Below, in pieces: positions 13,060 through 14,287 of a stretch of DNA of 14,287 nucleotides. This DNA is from Planctomycetaceae bacterium UBA6894. GTDB taxonomy: Bacteria; Planctomycetota; Planctomycetia; Gemmatales; Gemmataceae. The notes under the pieces are model-generated. The model did not search any database and was not told the DNA's origin. It saw nothing but the letters and a program-made list of their open reading frames with translations. The position numbers and the translations under genes are program-made. Each line of letters opens with the position of its first letter. Position 1 is the stretch's first letter. Location: assembly GCA_002451275.1 (NCBI GenBank), contig DKBS01000211.1:7787-22073 (forward strand). The letters run 5' to 3'.

Positions 13060-14082
13060 CTAATCTTTAGCCTTGGCCAAGGTTGGGAAACCCGGGCTCA
13101 CGGCGATGTGGGCCGGATGGGTGGCATCCGCCCCGGGCCGCACGAGGCGTGCCTGGGCCCGGTACGCACTCACCACCTCGAGGGCCTTTTCGGCAGTCAG
13201 CAGGCAGCAGGCCTTGGTCAGGCTATCGGCATCCATACCCTTTTGGGCAATTACCGTCGCGGCGGCCCGATCGGTGGTCCCCAGGCCGGTGCGGGGATCG
13301 AGTATGTGGCCGTAACGCACCCCGTTGATTTCCAGAAACTGTTCCAGATCGCCGCTGGTTGAGACGGCCTGGTTCACCAGGGGAATGCGTCGTTTACCTC
13401 CCTTGTCCCCAGGCAGATCAATCAATTCCACATCCCAGGCGGGTTTGTCCGGGGGGGCATCCCCGGCCACCAAATCACCCCCCAAAGCCACCAGGGCCCT
13501 AGGAAAACCGGATTGCTTCAATACCTTCAGCACCTCGTCAGCCGTGTATCCCTTGGCGATTCCACCCAGATCCAGACGCATACCCGGTGTCCTCAAACGG
13601 ACACTATTTGTTTCGGTCAGTTCTATTTTCCGGTAACCCACCACCTCCCGGCCTTTGGCCAAAATCCCCTCGTCAGGCAACCGGAATGATTTCCGGGCCA
13701 ACCGCCATTCGCGGGTGAGTTGTCCCACCGTCACATCGAAGGCTCCATCCGTTTTCACGGACATGGCCTGGGCCGCTTGCAGCACTTCAAACAGTTCAGG
13801 GCTCACCGGCACCGGGTCCGGCTGCCCGGCCCGGGCGCAGAGGCGCATCAATTCGCTGTCGGAAAGATAATCGCTCAATTTCCGGTTCAGGGCCTCCGCC
13901 CGGGCAAAAGCCTGTTCCATGGCATCCACCACCGCGCTTTCCGGCCAGCCATGCGCCACCAGCCTCAGGGTGGTGCCCATGCAAGGTTTTTGCCGTTCCA
14001 CGCGCTTCAGCGGCGGGTTCGCCTGGGACCATCCCCAAGCTGGGAGCAGGAAGATACAGGCAAAAACAGGCCACAATCGCAT
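13060..14082 (-). CDS. apbE: FAD:protein FMN transferase, ApbE family, exported
   Basis: ApbE enzymes cleave FAD and attach FMN to a threonine of target proteins such as NqrB/NqrC or RnfG, usually outside the inner membrane. The 340-residue product starts with a likely signal peptide, MRLWPVFACIFLLPAWGWSQA, with no lipobox Cys. Family motifs in order are MGTT (35-38), LSDYLSDSELMRL (69-81), RLDLGGIAKGYTAD (169-182), LVALGGDLVAGD (197-208), STSGDLEQF and YGHILDPRTG (257-266), and MDADSLTKA (283-291). In the last motif D286 keeps the magnesium-ligand Asp, but Lys290 stands where a Thr is usual. The start has a purine-rich GGGGGAAG about 5 bases upstream. No flavinylated partner (FMN-binding-domain gene) is visible in the window. 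Confidence 0.92.
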   Translation of the reverse strand: MRLWPVFACIFLLPAWGWSQANPPLKRVERQKPCMGTTLRLVAHGWPESAVVDAMEQAFARAEALNRKLSDYLSDSELMRLCARAGQPDPVPVSPELFEVLQAAQAMSVKTDGAFDVTVGQLTREWRLARKSFRLPDEGILAKGREVVGYRKIELTETNSVRLRTPGMRLDLGGIAKGYTADEVLKVLKQSGFPRALVALGGDLVAGDAPPDKPAWDVELIDLPGDKGGKRRIPLVNQAVSTSGDLEQFLEINGVRYGHILDPRTGLGTTDRAAATVIAQKGMDADSLTKACCLLTAEKALEVVSAYRAQARLVRPGADATHPAHIAVSPGFPTLAKAKD

Positions 14083-14287
14083 GGAAACTTCCCCCCGAAA
14101 GGGCGCCGCCCTTTATCCTCCGTCAGTTTAACCGCGAAGCGAAGCAATTTTTTGCTATGCCAAGCCATCAGGCTGGGTGCCAGGGTGTAACCTGGCCAAT
14201 CTGGAGTGAGTCATTCGGTCAGGACGAACGGGTGAGCTTCGGGGATGTGGAAGATTGAAGCCGCCGCAGGAAGGGGAGTCGTTTTCA
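14083..14287. other. Right-edge intergenic region, no supported gene
   Basis: This is the upstream side of the flavin transferase gene and must hold its promoter, but I see no pair of boxes good enough to call. A 6-bp stem, GCCAGG (14179-14184) and CCTGGC (14191-14196), is present. A 33-codon open frame from the ATG at 14157 lacks a ribosome-binding site and family resemblance. Confidence 0.4.

Noticed and set aside
12324..13070. + strand open frame of 248 codons across the transposase-like gene
   Set aside because: Its TIGTVGSVGN repeats are only the other-strand reading of the 30-bp tandem repeat; the - strand has clear DUF4096 motifs.
14157..14258. 33-codon open frame near the right edge
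   Set aside because: No ribosome-binding site, no recognisable family and length expected by chance.

Overview
The window is GC-rich, gene-dense bacterial chromosome. It opens inside ffh, followed by rpsP, trmD, rplS and yraN. rpsP runs straight into trmD with no KH-domain protein or rimM. The gene order, weak Shine-Dalgarno sites, IS5-type (DUF4096) ORF, small conserved protein at 3981-4283 and vWA protein with a Cys-rich membrane anchor all look most like Planctomycetota, perhaps the Gemmatales. This placement rests on remembered family resemblance, not a search.

Layout. (1) 2-3979, + strand: the SRP/ribosome/tRNA-modification cluster ffh-rpsP-trmD-rplS-yraN, with a phosphopantetheinyl transferase at its end. 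(2) 3981-4283, - strand: a 100-residue protein of unknown function, tail-to-tail with the transferase. (3) 4284-4475: a divergent regulatory region with three copies of a CGCTTGA heptamer in alternating orientation. (4) 4476-8423, + strand: dtd, an APC permease, a 70-residue membrane protein and a second APC permease, all joined by 4-bp start/stop overlaps. (5) 8424-8518: a candidate sigma70-type promoter. (6) 8519-12285, + strand: a three-gene cassette of unknown role. (7) 12300-12342: a strong hairpin. (8) 12357-14082, - strand: an IS5-type transposase N-terminal domain with a repetitive tail, then a secreted ApbE-family flavin transferase. (9) 14083-14287: no supported gene.

The cassette at 8519-12285 is the most interesting part. 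It encodes a four-TM MotA/TolQ/ExbB-type channel subunit, a protein that looks like an Hsp70 ATPase domain without its nucleotide-binding loops, and a protein with one N-terminal TM helix, about 290 residues of coiled coil and a vWA domain with an intact MIDAS. That TM helix carries an Asp where ExbD, MotB and ZorB carry their proton-relay Asp. I infer a proton-driven 5:2-type motor, like ExbBD, MotAB or Zorya ZorAB, whose stator arm ends in a vWA adhesion domain rather than a peptidoglycan-binding domain, with a pseudo-Hsp70 as cytoplasmic partner. I do not know of a described system with this composition, but novelty cannot be settled from sequence alone.

The dtd/permease operon pairs a chiral-proofreading enzyme with two amino-acid transporters, suggesting a shared amino-acid theme. 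The flavin transferase and the phosphopantetheinyl transferase modify proteins that are not encoded in the window.
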